Source: Alphaproteobacteria bacterium
Lineage (GTDB): Bacteria > Pseudomonadota > Alphaproteobacteria > RF32 > CAG-239
Direction: 5' to 3'
Length of the DNA: 5,737 bases
NCBI GenBank assembly: GCA_017452115.1
Contig: JAFTNB010000118.1
Coordinates: forward strand, 1-5,737
Shown here: positions 5,091-5,737 of the stretch, one piece after another
Layout: each line of letters begins with the position of its first letter
Numbering within the stretch: position 1 is the first letter of the stretch
The notes under the pieces: model-generated
The model's input: the letters and a program-made list of their open reading frames with translations, nothing else
Told to the model about the DNA's origin: nothing
Database searches by the model: none
Made by a program: the position numbers and the translations under genes

Positions 5091-5737
5091 TTACCACTGT
5101 GAGAGCTTACTATTGGTTTTAATTTTCAATAATAAAATCTTATTAAATAAATATAGTTTCATCTTATTTGGTATTTGAGTAATCTGTAATAAGGGCAAAA
5201 TACCAAATAAGCTAATTCTGGTGGTTTGAACCGATTTATATTGATATTCCTTGTATAAAGCCGGATATTGTTCTTCGACAACTGCATGAATGCGAATCGT
5301 AGCTAAATTCATTTTATGTTGTTGTAGCTTAGAAGTATTATTAGCATGTTTACGATAATAAAAAAGAACCTCAGGAATATTATAAAATTTAGTAACTCCA
5401 ATTAATCTACACCATAAACCATAATCCTCAGCCGGTGTAAATATTTCTTCATATTTAATATGATTTTCTGTTAATACTGATTTGCGTATCATAGATGCAG
5501 AATGGGCGACAACACAATGTTTTACTAAAGCAAGTTTAATATCATCATCATTTTGCGGATAGGATAATATTCTATGTTTAGGAAATTCATTAATCCAAGA
5601 AGAAACTACACCAACATCCGGATGAGCCTCTAAATATGCAACTTGTTTTTCCAATCGGTGAGGCAAAGAAATATCATCATGATCAAATATTGCTAAATAT
5701 TCTCCTGAAGCCATCTGTATTAACTTATTACGACTAG
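5091..5737 (-). CDS. Family 2 glycosyltransferase, 5' end outside window
   Basis: A GT2-type (GT-A fold) glycosyltransferase that moves a sugar from a nucleotide sugar to an acceptor, typically in surface polysaccharide or LPS synthesis at the inner face of the membrane. The frame is open to the window edge. Upstream of the Met at 5714 it reads S-R-N-K-L-I-Q, which is the usual 'xSRNxxIxxASGEYLAxxDxDD' context, so that Met is internal and the gene begins beyond 5737. Of the 214 visible residues, Asp18-His-Asp20-Asp21 form the metal- and sugar-nucleotide-binding DxD motif. 'PAEDYGLW' carries Glu103-Asp104, where the catalytic base lies in this family, and 'LFYYRKHANNTS' follows as is typical. 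The last 50 residues are rich in Leu and Ile ('ISLFGILPLL') and may touch the membrane. Donor and acceptor cannot be inferred. Confidence 0.92.
   Translation of the reverse strand, partial: SRNKLIQMASGEYLAIFDHDDISLPHRLEKQVAYLEAHPDVGVVSSWINEFPKHRILSYPQNDDDIKLALVKHCVVAHSASMIRKSVLTENHIKYEEIFTPAEDYGLWCRLIGVTKFYNIPEVLFYYRKHANNTSKLQQHKMNLATIRIHAVVEEQYPALYKEYQYKSVQTTRISLFGILPLLQITQIPNKMKLYLFNKILLLKIKTNSKLSQW
5163..5211. repeat. Perfect 14-bp inverted repeat inside the glycosyltransferase gene
   Basis: Arms CTTATTTGGTATTT (5163-5176) and AAATACCAAATAAG (5198-5211) are perfectly complementary, with a 21-base loop between. They lie in the 3' part of the glycosyltransferase coding sequence, over the codons for 'LFGIL' and 'QIPNK'. 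No U-tract follows on either strand, so it is not an ordinary terminator. It could form an mRNA stem-loop or a DNA cruciform; its role is unknown. Confidence 0.8.

Noticed and set aside
5083..5130. Possible terminator for the lipoprotein gene (ACCA...TGGT followed by TTTT)
   Set aside because: The stem is only 4-5 bp with a long loop inside the neighbouring coding sequence, too weak to call.

Overview
The window is a compact, AT-rich bacterial chromosome segment with six protein genes, two of them cut by the window edges. No RNA gene, CRISPR array, insertion sequence or phage gene is visible. A lipobox-bearing MliC-like lipoprotein suggests a Gram-negative cell envelope. The low GC content and TrpRS type fit a host- or gut-associated lineage, possibly an AT-rich alphaproteobacterium, but that placement is inference. 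All six genes stop with TAA, and nothing suggests a recoded genetic code.

Left part (1-2900, + strand): the 3' two thirds of a tryptophanyl-tRNA synthetase gene ends at 600 and is followed by a strong hairpin terminator. A separate transcription unit then encodes a 714-residue, highly charged, helix-rich protein that I cannot assign to a family. It has a good promoter, a good ribosome binding site and its own terminator, which is shared with the convergent gene on the other side.

Middle (2900-4663, - strand): a nucleoside deaminase-family gene is followed 75 bases later by the most notable gene here. It is a two-domain protein joining a CoaD-type phosphopantetheine adenylyltransferase to an HD-superfamily phosphohydrolase of the COG4339 type. 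A near-consensus promoter at the end of the deaminase gene suggests the fusion gene can be transcribed independently.

Right part (4664-5737): a 125-base divergent intergenic region carries back-to-back promoters for the deaminase (-) and a small MliC-like lipoprotein (+). Four TTGA(C/T) repeats lie in it. The lipoprotein gene converges, 8 bases apart, on the 3' part of a family 2 glycosyltransferase gene. That gene contains a perfect 14-bp inverted repeat near its 3' end.

The genes do not form one obvious pathway. They look like housekeeping (trpS, coaD), nucleotide metabolism (HD domain, deaminase) and envelope functions (lipoprotein, glycosyltransferase) side by side. I see no convincing evidence of a new multi-gene system. 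The best candidates for novelty are the CoaD-HD fusion and the unassigned 714-residue protein.
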